A DNA stretch of 64,000 nt from Holacanthus passer. Taxonomy: Eukaryota; Chordata; Actinopteri; Pomacanthidae. The notes below the pieces were generated by a model, which made no database searches, was not told the origin of the DNA, and saw nothing but the letters and a program-made list of their open reading frames with translations. A program made the translations under genes and the position numbers. Positions 22,801 to 35,000 of the stretch are shown one piece after another. The stretch lies in the NCBI GenBank assembly GCA_025331565.1, contig JAFREQ010000093.1:900001-964000 (forward strand), in the 5' to 3' direction. Position 1 is the stretch's first letter. Every line of letters begins with the position of its first letter.

Positions 22801-25800
22801 GCTGTAAGTCCTGTGTTGTGTCTTTATGTTTCCCTACTGCCATCATTAAAGATCAGTAAACACCTTAAAGTTTATCCTGATGTGTTCTTCTATTCAGTGC
22901 CACCTTTTCTGATTCTTCCTCCAAGCAGTTCTGCTACCAGAGCAAACAGGAGGGGGAAAGTGGGCAGACCTGTTTAGTACCCTTCTTCAACGTCACTAAG
23001 TTATCAGTGAAAATCTTAGCTGGAGGACATTTATATAAGAATTATACAAATCTACAATCTAATCTAATTTAAAAGACTTTAATCACTCAAGGTGATCAAA
23101 TGCTTTTTCAGTATCAACAGCCTTCACTGACAAATCAGTACAGTATACCGTGTTACTGTGTTTGATTGTAAGTTCCTATTTTTATTGATTTGTGTAACAA
23201 ATCTGCTAAAACCTTTGCTAATCTATTACTTCTAAGTTTGGTTAATATTTGACTATCACAATTTATTAATTTTTCTGATATTAAATGTATTTTTGTTATC
23301 GTCTGAAAGTTGCTTTAGGTTTATCGTCTTCAAAAAGGAAGTTGGCGTGAGCGAGGGTTACGCCGAGGTCCGCCCCGGGATGCCAGGAACTGAACCCGAC
23401 AAGAAAACCACCTCACTATCACCTCTTGAGGTACAACGTGGTATTACAAGACATGACGACCCGGGGCTAGTTAGTTAGCGTGCTAACTTAGATATCTCTG
23501 CATCCAGTCTGAGCGGACGGGTTGTGGTGTCTGTCTGTGTCAAGAAAATATTTGTCTTCCAACTGTAACAGAGTCTGTAACTGTAACTCTGCCTCGGGCA
23601 CTTTGTCCTCGCTCTGACAATCTTTAACTCGGTAACCAGTTAGCAGAAACATTTTGTATTTAGCGTACGATGTGAGACACTGACCTGGTTGTTGATGGAC
23701 TGCGTGGTTGGAGGTGGAGTCAGAGGCTTGTTGACCCGTCCTCTGGGGTTGAAAGCCATGGCCTGAGGAGGCTCACTCTGGGGCCAGAAACTCTCTGAAA
23801 ACACCCCCTGTTCATCATAGAAATCCTGAAAGACACACACGCAGACTTACTTAAAGAACAAACGCACATACCTCCATTAAAAACCAGACAGCACCAGTTT
23901 CAGTGATCTTCACATACTGAGAACCAAATGTAAGATCTATGAGCAGGATGTTGAACACTTACCTGCTCCATATCTGTAGATCCTGCCTCTGTGACTCCTT
24001 TGGTAAAACGTGGTTTGGTTCACCTCAGCAAATGTGTGCATATCGCTAACTACCCATTTCTTAGAACTCCGTGGCGTCTCCTTTCATGTACAGATATGTA
24101 CAGACCACATCCCTTGTTATTTGCACATACAACCTACTGTTTCCAATCCTACGCCCGCACTCATGCAGACGTTGGAAAGATCAACTCGCACAGTGCGGTC
24201 CGACCAGTCAAGCTACTGTACATTACTGTCAAAACAGCCTGACGTATGGCTGCGGAGATGATCTGACAAGAAACACCGGCATGGGTGGAGCTCGTCTAAT
24301 GTAAAGTAGCAGGAAATGCAAACAACTTTGTGTTTGTTAATCAGAGAGGCAGGTGGAGTTTAACCACACAGGGGAAGACAACATGCATTAAAATCTCATA
24401 TGGAAGATGTAATCTGATACTGCAACTGCAAAATGCATCAGCATGTGGTGCATTTTCTACAAATTCATTTGAAAAGCAGTTCACAAAAGGGAAGTGGCTG
24501 TTTTTGATAAACTGACTACATTAAATTGCAACATTGACCAAACTTGGTCTCACAAAATCCATTTCCACCTGATGTTAACATGTGACCTGTATCTGAATGC
24601 TGACATCTGATTCCAGACCTGTCATTCACACCTGAGCATTCCCATAACCTCATTAACAAAATGCAAGCTGCGATTTGCAACATGAGCTAATTTCCTCGTC
24701 TCAATTTTTCTTTTCACTCCTCAAAACCAACTTCATACTTGAGCAGGAACATGCCAGAGCCCTGTATCACATGCTAATTTATCTACAATTTGCAAATCAT
24801 AATCATTTGTAAAGTATGAAGCCATGTGCGTTGGCAGTGCTCTGGCCTGTCCCAGAGGGGCTGCGACGATGCACAAGGTGAGGGTCATGTGACAGAGACA
24901 GCCATCTGTAGGCTGCTTTAGTGGTCGCCTTGCTAACTAGGCTAATGTTACTGATACTGTAAGAAGGAGATCAGAATCAGTAAAGAAGCCCGTTAGCACT
25001 TTTTTAGAACGGCAGTCACGTGGCCCTCGTCCTGCAGGTTGTTGCGGCCCCTCGATAATCTGCTGGAGCAATGCTGCCATTTGGATTCTACTCATTTTGT
25101 TTGCTGAGGACAGAGCTCATTTGTAGATTTTCTTGAGCTAGCAGAAGATGTGGAGTTGTGACTAATTTTAATATACAATTTAATATAAGTATCCAAAAAG
25201 TTGTGCATAAATAATCTTAAAAACGGAGCAAAAAGATAAAAATATTTGTAAATGCAAATAATTAACTGTATGATAATCTATGTACCATTGGGCTGTGTTA
25301 CACTTCCGGCTGTGAAGAGCAAAGAGAGCAGTGCTGTCTGAGTTGGTCTGTGCTGACATGTAAGTAAGAAACTGCTTGACACCAAGTCATGTGAGCTAAA
25401 GAGCTGAAAACTACTCAAAGACTGAAGATTAGATTATTTCAAGCAGTGTTGGCTAAATTGATGACCACGTGCTTCGCCTGTAAAATGTAACGTCTTAACC
25501 TCCTAAATTGAGTGGATTACTCTATTTCCAATCTGACTTACTCTGCAGCACTTTTGAGAAAACTGACAGGCAAAGCTTCTGACTGTGTGGCAGATGTTCC
25601 TTGTGTAGTCTGCAGGGTACAGCAGGCTGCGGCATAAATCCGCTCCACCATGTTTTTCCCTCTACTTACTTCAGGACTTGTGACAGAAATGCTGAGAATA
25701 AATCTAACACAAAAAGGTAAAACTTTCCTTTTAGAGCAAAATATAAAATAATTCCACCACAATATTACCTTGAAATCAAGGCTCAGCACTTAAAACGAAC

Positions 25801-27511
25801 AAGATGTTTTATGCTGAATGTCCTTCTACAAGCAGTAGTTGATAAATTATTAAAAGCTTCAATAAGAGTGAGCTTTACATCTCTAATATGATTGTCTTTA
25901 TCAGTTGCTCTTTTTCTTGGCTCCCTTAGCTGCAGCTCACCTCGGAGTTAAACCCACCTGTCCAAAGCCTGCCATGGATTCCTGGGAGCCCTCCTGCTCT
26001 CCGTCTCGTCTCCCGTCCTCCAAGGCATAGACGGTCCCATCCGTGTCCTGAACACCTTCATCTTTCACCACCACTCCCTCTCCTCCCAGCACCTGGAGAG
26101 ACAAAGGTCCATTTCAATTCTGAGCAGGACAGAAATGATATTTACAACAGTGGCAGCAGATTGACTATAAGAACAACCTGGCTACAGCCCCTTCAAGCAG
26201 GTACTAATAAGTTTAATGACCTACAGTAAATATGCAGAAGTCCATAGAATATCAACAAGGCAATTAGTGCTGAAGTTAAGACGAGAGCTTCTCTTCAATT
26301 GTGCAAAGTGCAGAAACATCTCAGCGATATACGCCAATGCAGTGTGAGAAGAGGGAAAAGCAGAAACAGAAAGAAAAGCAAACCGTTGCAGCTCTGCATG
26401 CCTGAAAGCTGTAACCATGGCAACCCATCCCCTTATCCCTCTACCTGGAGTCTTAGCGGCTGCCTCTGCTTGCGGCTGTGGCTCGCCCCCCTGTCTCTGT
26501 CTCCATCTCTTCCCCGCTCTCTCCCGTCCAAGTCCTCCTCCTCGCTGTATCTGTCCATCCCCACCAGGTCATCAGAGAGGTCGGTTGTGTCGCCGCGGAG
26601 GCTGTCCCTGCCGATGCTGTCCACACTGCCCACACCGGAGCTGCAGCCCGCTGAGAGGTTCCCTGTGCTACTAGTGCTGGCTCCGTTGGCCGTCTGCGCC
26701 AACAGGTCTCGGAGCTTGTACCTGACGTCCTGAGTACAGCTGGAGCTCTGCTTCATGAGGATTGTGCCGGCCCCAGAGCCCAGTCCATCGCCGCCACACA
26801 TGGAGCCGGGGCCCATGTCGCCCAGTGCCATCAGACTCACGGTGTTAGCTTGCTCCATCGGGCCTGGGCCGCTCTCGCTGACATTAACGCTGGCACCCCC
26901 AACCCCCCGCCCATGTTACTAGCCCCGCATTCAGCCAGGAAGTTAGAGAACTTTGCGTAACCTCCAGGCCCACCCGCACTAACAGAACAGCTTCCACTGC
27001 CGCCTCTCTCTGACCCGTTCCCCCCGCCTCGCTCTTCTTGTTTGGGGAGAACTCCTCCGAGCATCCCTCCCCCTGCAGCCGCCGCCGCCGCCGCCGCCGC
27101 CGCGGCAGCACTCGCCGCCCCTGCCGCCGCCTTCCTCTGAGAGATGATCTGAGTGCACTCGTCGATGACCGTCTTGATCTGCAGGATGCTGGCAGCAGTG
27201 AGGATGCAGAGGGCCTGCGACTGCAGCACCACCAGAGAGCCGCTGTACATGAAATCCACAAGCTGCTTCACGGTTTCAGCGGGCACCAGCGGCGGCACGG
27301 AGATTTCAGAGTGACCCAGCAGCAGCTTGTCCTGGAAGAAGGGGCTTCCGGCTGCCAGGACGCAGGCGTGGGCGCGCAGCGATGCGTCGTGTATCCGCAC
27401 GGTCACGTCGCAGAAGAGGCCCTCGCGCCGCTGCGTCCGCAGAGCTTCCAACACCGACTGGCTGGAGTTGTGAAGGTGGATGTAGTGCACGGTCTCTGTG
27501 CCGGGCGCCAT
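19894..27511 (-). CDS. zbtb45: BTB/POZ and C2H2 zinc-finger protein, ZBTB45-like
   Basis: Probable nuclear sequence-specific repressor. Coding exons in transcript order: 27511-26445, 26092-25958, 23986-23963 (24-base microexon, tentative), 23825-23685, 21454-21181, 20306-19894; about 684 residues once one missing base is allowed for. BTB domain near residues 10-110 (HNSSQSVLEAL, GLFCDVTVRIH, LAAGSPFFQDKLLLGHSEI). A poly-Ala tract and Gly/Ser-rich linker follow, then ASHSRKQRQPLRLQ, also present in human ZBTB45. Four C2H2 fingers lie at about 525-635: FDCTHCGKSL, HQCSICWRSFSLRDYLLKHM, FQCSMCGKRFTQKSSLNVH and FQCNVCHRAFTH. Oddity: the reading frame breaks near 26896-26908, where G5 and G6 runs (minus strand) separate two otherwise continuous frames. 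One extra G joins them, so a sequencing or assembly error, or less likely a real mutation, is suspected. ZBTB45 is favoured over ZBTB22 from recalled sequence. Confidence 0.82.
20571..20690 (+). mobile_element. tRNA-derived SINE-like fragment
   Basis: GCTGTGGCCCAGGAGGTAGAGC resembles a tRNA box A, and GGTTCGCAATTCC resembles box B, spaced as in a tRNA-derived promoter and followed by a 'cctcctgctcacatgtc' body. The same head is widespread in fish genomes. Cloverleaf pairing is poor, so it is not called a tRNA gene. It lies in zbtb45 intron 5, antisense to the gene. A GGTCGGGCGA word just downstream may be the end of another transposon. Confidence 0.5.
21455..23684 (-). other. zbtb45 intron upstream of finger 1
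   Basis: AT-rich intron with no recognisable exon. It contains the L1-type relic listed separately, in the right half. The rest shows nothing clear. Confidence 0.5.
22760..23290 (-). pseudogene. L1-type LINE reverse transcriptase relic
   Basis: On the minus strand, pieces of an L1-like reverse transcriptase appear in the right order but in shifted frames. They are 'NRLAKVLADLLHKSIKIG' (about 23220-23165), 'DTEKAFDHLE' (about 23115-23085, matching the DAEKAFD motif of L1 RT) and 'KGTKQVCPLSP' (about 22990-22950, matching RGTRQGCPLSP). Stops and frameshifts interrupt every part and the YADD box was not found. It is a dead 5'-truncated copy in an intron, oriented with zbtb45. Confidence 0.65.
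23987..25957 (-). other. zbtb45 intron
   Basis: AT-rich intron between the 135-base exon and the microexon. No coding segment or known repeat was recognised. Confidence 0.5.
27077..27110 (-). repeat. zbtb45: GCC/GCG repeat encoding poly-Ala
   Basis: A GCC/GCG run inside the zbtb45 BTB exon. Read on the minus strand it gives an alanine stretch of about 12 residues after the BTB domain. It is GC-rich and prone to length change. The other frames read poly-Arg or poly-Pro and are not real. Confidence 0.85.
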
Positions 27512-28960
27512 GGCGGGAGGGGGCGAGTCGCTGGGGATGGGGTGGGAGTGGGGATGGGGGAGGGGGGGTAGGTGTCTGGGGTTTTGCGTCAGCTTGAGGG
27601 ATAAGGAGGGCAGGGAGGGAAACGGGTACAGTGCATGGGCCACGGTGGGTCCGCGTCCCCTCAAACAGTCATGAGTCTGATGGAAGCGTTCAAACTGCTG
27701 CTCTGCTGTGGCTCAAGCGTGTGAGGAGCTGCCTTTGTTGTCCTGAGTGGGAGGGACGTCGAGGTTGTTTCCACCAGCTTCACGGTCTCTGTTCAAACCC
27801 TGCTGAAATAAATCACAACAGGAGCGATTCAACACGGAGCTGTCTATTAAATGTTGACATGTGTTACTGAAACGATCAATGGGGCGATTAGTCAATTAAC
27901 AAATTAATCACCGACAATTTTAATAGCTGAATAATCATTTCAGTCATTTATGAAGCAAAAACACTAAACATGTCCTGATTCACATAAAAGGATTTGCTAT
28001 TTTTCTTTGAATGACTGTAAATTGAAGGTTTCCATCTGTTGGTCAAACCAGCAGCAGATCACCATTTCCCGACATTTTGTACACTACAACTGATCAGCTA
28101 ATCGAACAGCCAATCAACATTATTAGTCGATCACGTTAATAATCGTTAGTTCACATTTTGTTCACTGCTTTGTTTAATGTTTGAGCCAAATCAAACAGCT
28201 GTGAGCAGGTGACAACTGGGAAGCTGCTAATGACTCATCACCTGGATCAATCATCACCTGTTCTGGACTAATGTCAACACGTGTCTCCTCAGGTCAGTTT
28301 ATTCGGCTCTTCACACAGTTGGTGGCCAAAGCCAAAGATAATTAGACTGTTAGAGCTAAACAGAGCCACGGACCGTGAGCAAGAAGCGGCCGAACAATTA
28401 AAACAGCCCGTTGGATTAATGTAATTACCAGTTGTGGTAAACAGGTCACCGACGTTAGCTGCAGCAACAAGCGAGCAGGTTAACGGTGACGAGCTAAGTT
28501 AACGTTAGCTAGCGTTAGCTGTTGACATTAGCCGCTCAACTCCCGCACGGAAATCTGCGCGAAATGCCCTCATTTATTAACGCAAACCGGGCATCTCCGT
28601 CCACTAAACACGAACACAAACTGTTAAATACCGAATACAAACTGGCAACGAGCCTGGCACAACATAAAGCAGCTGTCGAAGCTTCGCCCTCAAGCTCCAA
28701 TACAAAGCTAACCGACTAGCTAGGTTAGCTAGCAAGACACAACTAGTGGAGTTAGCATGCGAGCTAACGCGCTGCCACCCTTTTCTGTGCAGATGTTCGG
28801 GCTCATGCGGGTTCCTGTCGGTGTCGTTGCGTGTTATTTAATCGTGACTACATACCTGCGAGGTCCACTGACAGCTCGGAGCTTCTGATTTTCAGGCGGA
28901 TGGATGCAGCAGGAAGCCCTCAGTGTAGCGCACCCAGCCCGGCGAGAGCTGCACACAAAC
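27512..28960 (-). promoter_or_regulatory. zbtb45: zbtb45 5' leader and promoter region
   Basis: A likely leader exon begins after a minus-strand acceptor TTTATTTCAG at about 27803 and runs into the BTB exon. A strong donor GCAG|GTATGT ends a first non-coding exon at 28856. Around and upstream (28440-28800) the DNA is CpG-bearing and full of GTTAGC/GCTAAC words, such as TTAACGTTAGCTAGCGTTAGC, a pattern common near fish gene starts. No TATA box was seen. Exon limits are inferred from splice signals only. Confidence 0.4.
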
Positions 28961-29142
28961 ACCCGTCACACAAACACACGCTCGCAGACCCACACAGCAG
29001 AGGCACAAAAAAGGAATGTGGAGTTTCTCCTGCTCAACCATCAACTGTGTTCATGCAGGCCTGCAGCACATGCAATGCTTCTCCTCGCACATCAATGCAT
29101 ACCGACTCACACCCTGCACAAAGTAGGACAAATACCTGCACA

Positions 29143-29226
29143 CAAACACACGCACACACACACACACACATACACATACATGCATGCGTGCAAACACACC
29201 TGTGCACACCCACACACACACACACT
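29143..29226. repeat. (CA)n-rich tract
   Basis: Interrupted CA and CATA repeats upstream of the zbtb45 first exon. They produce false open frames on both strands. Confidence 0.85.
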
Positions 29227-29735
29227 CCAGGAAACACCTGAACAAAAGGATCATGCATTTGATTAAAAGCATGCACGCACTCATCAGCATTAAGGAGGAG
29301 ATGGATGTTAAAGATTCACTGACACCATGATGAAATAATTGTTGACTGATTTGTAAATTGGCAGACGCTCAACTGTTTTTGCACAGGCTGTATGAATGTG
29401 CACTATTTGTACAGTGAGTTCTCGTCCCTGTGCTGCAGCCTTGTTCCGGCTGGTTAAACTTCAGAGACGGTGGCAGCAGGTCTGGTTAACTCAGCACAGC
29501 CAGATTCCAGGAGCAGCAAGTGCTTTCAAGGACAAAGACCTGAAGTGAGTGTAATGCAGCACAGCGTAGACGAGACGCGTCTCAGAGACACAGCGAAGGC
29601 ACGAGTACACTGGTAAGAATCAGTCTTTGGCAGATGATGATGTACAAAATGTCTTATATAAAATATGGACATTTTTAAAATCATAGACACTAAAGCAGAG
29701 CTTATTGAGTCAGCCCCTCTTTCTTTGGATTTCAT

Positions 29736-30290
29736 GAATGTTGCCAGAGCTGATGGGAAAAACTTTACGTCCTTTGATTACCTTTGCTCCCCCTCAAAAT
29801 GCTCCTCCCACCTCCTCATATAACTTATTTATAGACCTCCGAAATATTCAGCTTCTCTTATTGATGATTCTTGCTGAGCGTTCATCTACTACGTCCACTG
29901 AGTTTTCTCATTTCCGGTGACTTTAATACTCACGTCGATAACCTCAGCGACCCTGCCGTCGGGGGGTTCTCAGCTCCATCAGACGCCTGTGTCGGGGCCC
30001 ACTCATGACAGGGGACACACTCTGGTCCTCACTGCCTCTAAAGGCTTTTCAAATGTTACTCTTGCTGATGTTGCCCTGTCTGATCACTGTAGTATTTTCT
30101 TTGATACGTCACCCCTGTACGTCCTTACAATCCTCAATCTGTTAAACATTCCCAACGTGTTAGTTCCTCCACTTCCAGTCTGTTGTCAGCTGCCTTCACA
30201 GCCCTTCCTAACGCCTGCATACCTGTGGTGTCCCGCCCCAACTTACCACAGAGGAACTGTTACCTGCATTAAAAACTGACATGAATGTTT
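29736..30290 (+). pseudogene. LINE (L2/CR1-like) endonuclease relic
   Basis: Read across frames, the plus strand gives 'YRPPKYSASL' (about 29835), 'GDFNTHVDNLSDP' (about 29917-29955), 'GPTHDRGHTLVLT' (about 29995-30035) and 'VALSDHCSIFF' (about 30075-30105). These are the ordered signatures of the apurinic-like endonuclease of non-LTR elements (GDFN, HxRGxTLD, SDH). In-frame stops and frameshifts show it is dead. No reverse transcriptase part follows. Confidence 0.65.
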
Positions 30291-30300
30291 AAAGGATATT

Positions 30301-30797
30301 ACTGCAGGAACACTGTTGGTACACAGTTCATCGCTGCATCTACAAATACAAGTTAAGACCATGCAAACCACGTATCGACTACATCCAGAAACACTCCTGA
30401 CTGACCTGCCTGCAGTTCACGCCCGTCTCCAAAGGAAAATGTCAGGCACATTGTAACAAATTACAACAACGGAGACCCCGGACTGTTGAGCAGCAGGAGT
30501 TGTATATCAAGCATGAATGGGAAAGAATTTCACTTTCAGAAACAATTAGCGTCTCAGTTCCCAAACACTGACTGAGCGCAGTCAAAAGGAAAGGTGATAA
30601 CACAGTGGTAAACTTGACCCTGTCCAAAATCTTTATGGAACGTGCTGCAGACATCAAATTCAGAATGAGTGTGTGTTTACAAAAAACAAAGATTATCGGT
30701 TTGTCTTTGAACTGTATTATATTGAATATAGGTCGAAAAGGATTTGCAAATCATTGCATTCTGTTTTTATTTACGTGTTACACGGCGTCCCAGCTTA
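30301..30797 (+). mobile_element. Internally deleted Tc1/mariner-like element
   Basis: The right part shows decayed transposase coding: 'QQRRPRTVEQQELYIKHEWERI' equivalents (about 30465-30530) and 'VPKH..SAVKRKGDN' (about 30558-30603), after a diverged 'ACSPDLSPIENVW' region. It then ends in the non-coding end 'GGATTTGCAAATCATTGCAT' ... 'TACACGGCGTCCCA'. The left part (30301-30395) matches an earlier transposase segment, and the middle is missing. I recognise this as a copy of a very common fish DNA transposon. It is non-functional, with no intact DDE core. Confidence 0.6.
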
Positions 30798-31254
30798 GCG
30801 GACGCCTGGACTCGGGCTGTACTCCTCCACTTGGTGTTAGTGTTGAGCTACAGCATACAACACCTCAGCTAAGCTTCACGAGAAGCTCGTTTCTCTGTTC
30901 CCTTGTATCAGAAAAGCGCCCCACATTTTCTGTTCTTCACATGTTCCCCGTCTAGTGTTACAGGTTCAGACATGCCTCCGCCGCTGCTCGGTGGTTTAAG
31001 AAAGAGACACCAGGATTTACTCCACAACAAAATATAATTTAATGAATTCACTTTTCACTGTGTCACAAATCTATATTGATGTAAAAAAAAGAAAAAGATC
31101 CAGTGCTCTCCTTTGTCTTAATGTAAGGCATGCAGTCTCCACAGAGCTTTGGACATTGAAAGCTACAGGTCGTTACAGTTGGACACACTGACACTCAGCC
31201 ACAAATACACACAAAGCGCTCATAGTATCCACTCTTTTCTTGGGGCCCAATGAA

Positions 31255-32079
31255 CATTTATTCTTTGCACATACAATGAGTAGAAGTGGGATTCATCACA
31301 ACACCAAAAGTATAGTAGTTCACAAATAGCAACAGGATACGCTAACACTTCCACTTGGGCCTTTTCTAGCCTCTCCTTTAGGAATAAATGGTGCAGTGCT
31401 GCTGGAATACTTCAACATGTGAGTTACACTGATAGTGACACAAAAGGGGTTAGTAGCAGATTAGCACATTGTGTGAGCGTGTTGCACGTAAAATGTGGAT
31501 GATTTTAACAGCCGTGACTCTTGCATTCAACCCTGTGCAGCGAGCCCTTTTGGAACTGGTTTTCTGAACCAGTGGAGCCTGTAAAAATGAGTTTCATCAT
31601 TCAGTCAGAAGGACGTCCTTCATTTGGAAATTACACTGAAATGCTGCTGTTGTAACTCTCATACAAAAAGTGCCGACATTTTCTTGTGTCTATGGTGCAA
31701 AATCCTAATGACCTCTGGGATTCAAAGTGGCCTTAGCTATATAAATACAATTATATATTTGCCTCCATATAAAAATAAAATTAGCAATACACAAATATTG
31801 CACACCTAAGGAGTTTAGATTTATCAGATTACTGACGAGCTACTGAGGAAAATGTACAAACATGTAAATAATAAACCCTCTGGTCCAGTATAAATAAATA
31901 TTTAGATATTCAGTTTTAGTTCCCTATTCATGCAACATGTCTCTCTGGCTGTGGGGGGGGCCAGGTGGGGCAGAGGTGGAGTCACGGCTGCCAAGGGGAG
32001 ATGGAGTCGGGCTGTTCGACGGGTGAAGGTCACGGCGGCGTGGCAGGTAGTTCCCGGGGACAAATGGGGCCGGAGCTCC
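31255..32079 (-). other. hk1: Probable hk1 3' UTR
   Basis: Non-coding sequence after the hk1 stop on the minus strand. A minus-strand AATAAA at 31257-31262 is the clearest poly(A) signal; an ATTAAA-like word near 31036 is an alternative. Confidence 0.4.
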
Positions 32080-35000
32080 TCAGTGCTGCTGCGAGCCCTG
32101 CTCTCTCTGGCGGCAGCCCACGGCGGTGATGAGGGCCGCCCCCTTGCCGCTGCCGTCCTCGGAGAGCAGGAAGTTGACATCACATTTTGGGGCGAGCTCC
32201 TTCACAGTCTGCTGGAAGATCCGAGAGAAGCTGAGGGCAGAGAGCGACAGGAAACTGTGGTTAGGAATCAGTTTGGTACTGGACTCAAAGAAATGAGAGA
32301 TACTCATCTGCTAACTTTGCAGTCCTTGATCTGCAGTGGAACTAAGATGGTGGCCCGGGCCTCAACAAAAATAAGGCTTGACCAAGTACAGTGCAGAGGT
32401 TTCTTTTGGATCACATACAAAGAGCTTTACGGGACTGTTGATTAAGAAACTGAAGTGGTTGTAATTGAGGCGCTTTAGTGCCTAAAACAGGTTCCTGAGT
32501 TTATTAAACGAAATGAAAATGGCAAGTCAACATCAACTCCTTTCTTAAAGCTGCCAAATCATTCCTTCAAAATGACACTATCACTTTCAGTCTGTGTTAG
32601 AAATGTTGGAAATATTAATGTAATGTCTGCAAATCAGAAAAAAGTAGCGGCAAATCAGGAACCAGTGAATTTCTTTGGCTGAATAAATTTATCCATTTTT
32701 CTTTTCTGTTAACCTGCTCTAGTTTTCTCATCTTGACATCTAAAATACTGTGAATCAAAAAGGAGTTCCTTCCCACTAGAAGCAACCCGCTCCTCTGAAA
32801 TGACTGATACGAGAAAATGAAAAAAAGAAACCTTTCCAGCCTGGTGAAATTCAATAGGTACTGTAGTGTTTTACAATGAATGGACCCCTTTCCCCCCAAA
32901 CACGCCCCCTATTATGTTCTTATCCTGTGTCTTACTGTGGGTGCAGTTTGTAGAGCGTGCCGTCCACGCCCACGGTGATGTCCAGGTGGTCCAAGCCTCT
33001 GTTCTCACGGATCTTGTCCACCACTGCAGCCATTCCGGCTCCGCAGATCTGAGCGGCGCGGCGGGACACCGTGCCACACACCTCCTTGACGATAATACTG
33101 TCATCACAGGTGCTGTCGAGCCCCAGCTGCTGCAGGATCGCCCTGACCTGCAGCAGCGCCAGACGATCGCTGCGGAGGCGGGCGGGGGGAGAGCGTGTCA
33201 GAGGTCAGCCAACAGCAGGAGAGTCACCGGATACCTCACAGCTGTTCCCAGAGGCTAAGGTAGGCTTAAACAGTGTATAAACTCAAGTCGTCACATTGCA
33301 TCCCCCTCCTCCCCTCATACCTGGGTGTGTTATCCCCCGAGATACTGCTCGTCTGTGAACAATGCTGCCTCAGCCTCTGCTTTCATGCACTTTTCCTCTC
33401 AATCAGACTACAGGTTTTCTAAGTCTACACTGTAAATAAACTGTAAAAATTGGCAACTGTTCCTGGTGTTTAGGATTTTTAATTTGTTTTTTCGTGACCT
33501 CCAGGCAGATTCCATTCGTTTTACTACATTACATAAAAATCAACCTGATCCTGTTTGATATATGTACATAGATAATTCATCACACGGATCATGTTTGCTT
33601 TGACAGATATTTCAATATGTAAGTTACAGTTGTGTGGTTGGACGGTTGTTGATGCAGATTGATTTTAAAAAGGACAGTTTTGCACTATCACACAAGAATA
33701 ATTTAAATATGACAAAAATGAAAGCAGGCATAGTTTCCTCTGACTTTCTGCAACCTTATTTTCATACTGTATAGGAAATAAGAGAAACGTGCTGTAGGAT
33801 TTGGAAAATGGCACTAATGATATCGATTTGTGATATTTGATGTATACAAAGGAATTTTGTCGCAGCTAATTGTTATAATTCATTAATTTGGCCAAAAGCC
33901 ACCGCGACAGGTCTAATAAATCACCAGCAACTCACCTCTCTATCTGTGACAGGAACTTCGTCTCGAAGATGCCTCTGGTCTTCAACGTCTCTGAGATTTG
34001 TCCCCGGAAGAGGAAGCCACGCTTGGTCAGATCGATCAGAATCTGCCTGACGATCTCTCCGAGGTACAATCCGCTGCACATCTTCTCATATCTGACACGG
34101 ACAAGAAGGAGACAGATCTCAGTTGGTGGTAATGCGACAGGACACTGCACCGACACAACAACGTCTTCCTTGAGGAGTTTATGCCTGTTGTGAATTCGTA
34201 GTCAACTGTTCAGTAAACTATCAGAGGTGCTCAGACGAGAATTGAAGATACTAAGATATATTTTAATGCTGGAGGTATCTTGACCTTTGTTTGCCTTCGT
34301 TGAGCGAGTTCTCGTCCACCGCCTGGTCGTACTTCGTCCTGATGTCATCCAAACAGCCGTTGTCTCCAAACGCCCCCCACTCCATATTGACACACATACG
34401 GCCCTCGTTTCCCCCCACGATCTCGACGTTCTTCATCTCTTCCATGTAGCAGGCGTTGCTGCCTGTCCCTGAGAAGACACACAGCCACGTCCCATCGGTC
34501 TCAAACACCCTCAACTGTACCTCGTTTTCCAAAGCTTTCTGTTTTTAAACGCAGAAATCCAAGACATTTCGAACAAGTTCACTATCTAATTATTTACCAA
34601 ATACTGTCACGTTGGTATTTAACTCACCTGCGATCAGCCCCACTTCACAGGTCGGCTCCTCGTATGCACACGTCATCATCGTCCCCACTGTGTCGTTCAC
34701 TATGGCGACCACATCCAGCTCAAACTCCTGCGAAAACAAACAAGAAAATTGCTCACAGGTTCAAGAATGATGAAACTACGTATCTGTTGCAATATGAATT
34801 TATATGCTGTTAGTTCATTACACGAATCTCACAATCCAAGACTCATGCTTTATGTTATAATCCAACAAGTCAATGTTTAGAGTTCAAGTCACGTTACGAA
34901 ATAATTCAAATGGTAAAGCTAGATGAAGATAACGATGTCATTATTAGATAATATCACTTATATTTCCAGGTGACTCGACATTAAAGCAATGTTAAGTCAT

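Noticed and set aside
26884..26918. A 34-base intron (GTAACATG...TGCCAG) explaining the zbtb45 frame shift
   Set aside because: Too short for vertebrate splicing and lacks a branch point; a one-base homopolymer error is simpler.
27038..27571. Plus-strand 177-codon open frame opposite the zbtb45 BTB exon
   Set aside because: Antisense shadow of a GC-rich exon; Arg/Gly-rich with no recognisable domain.
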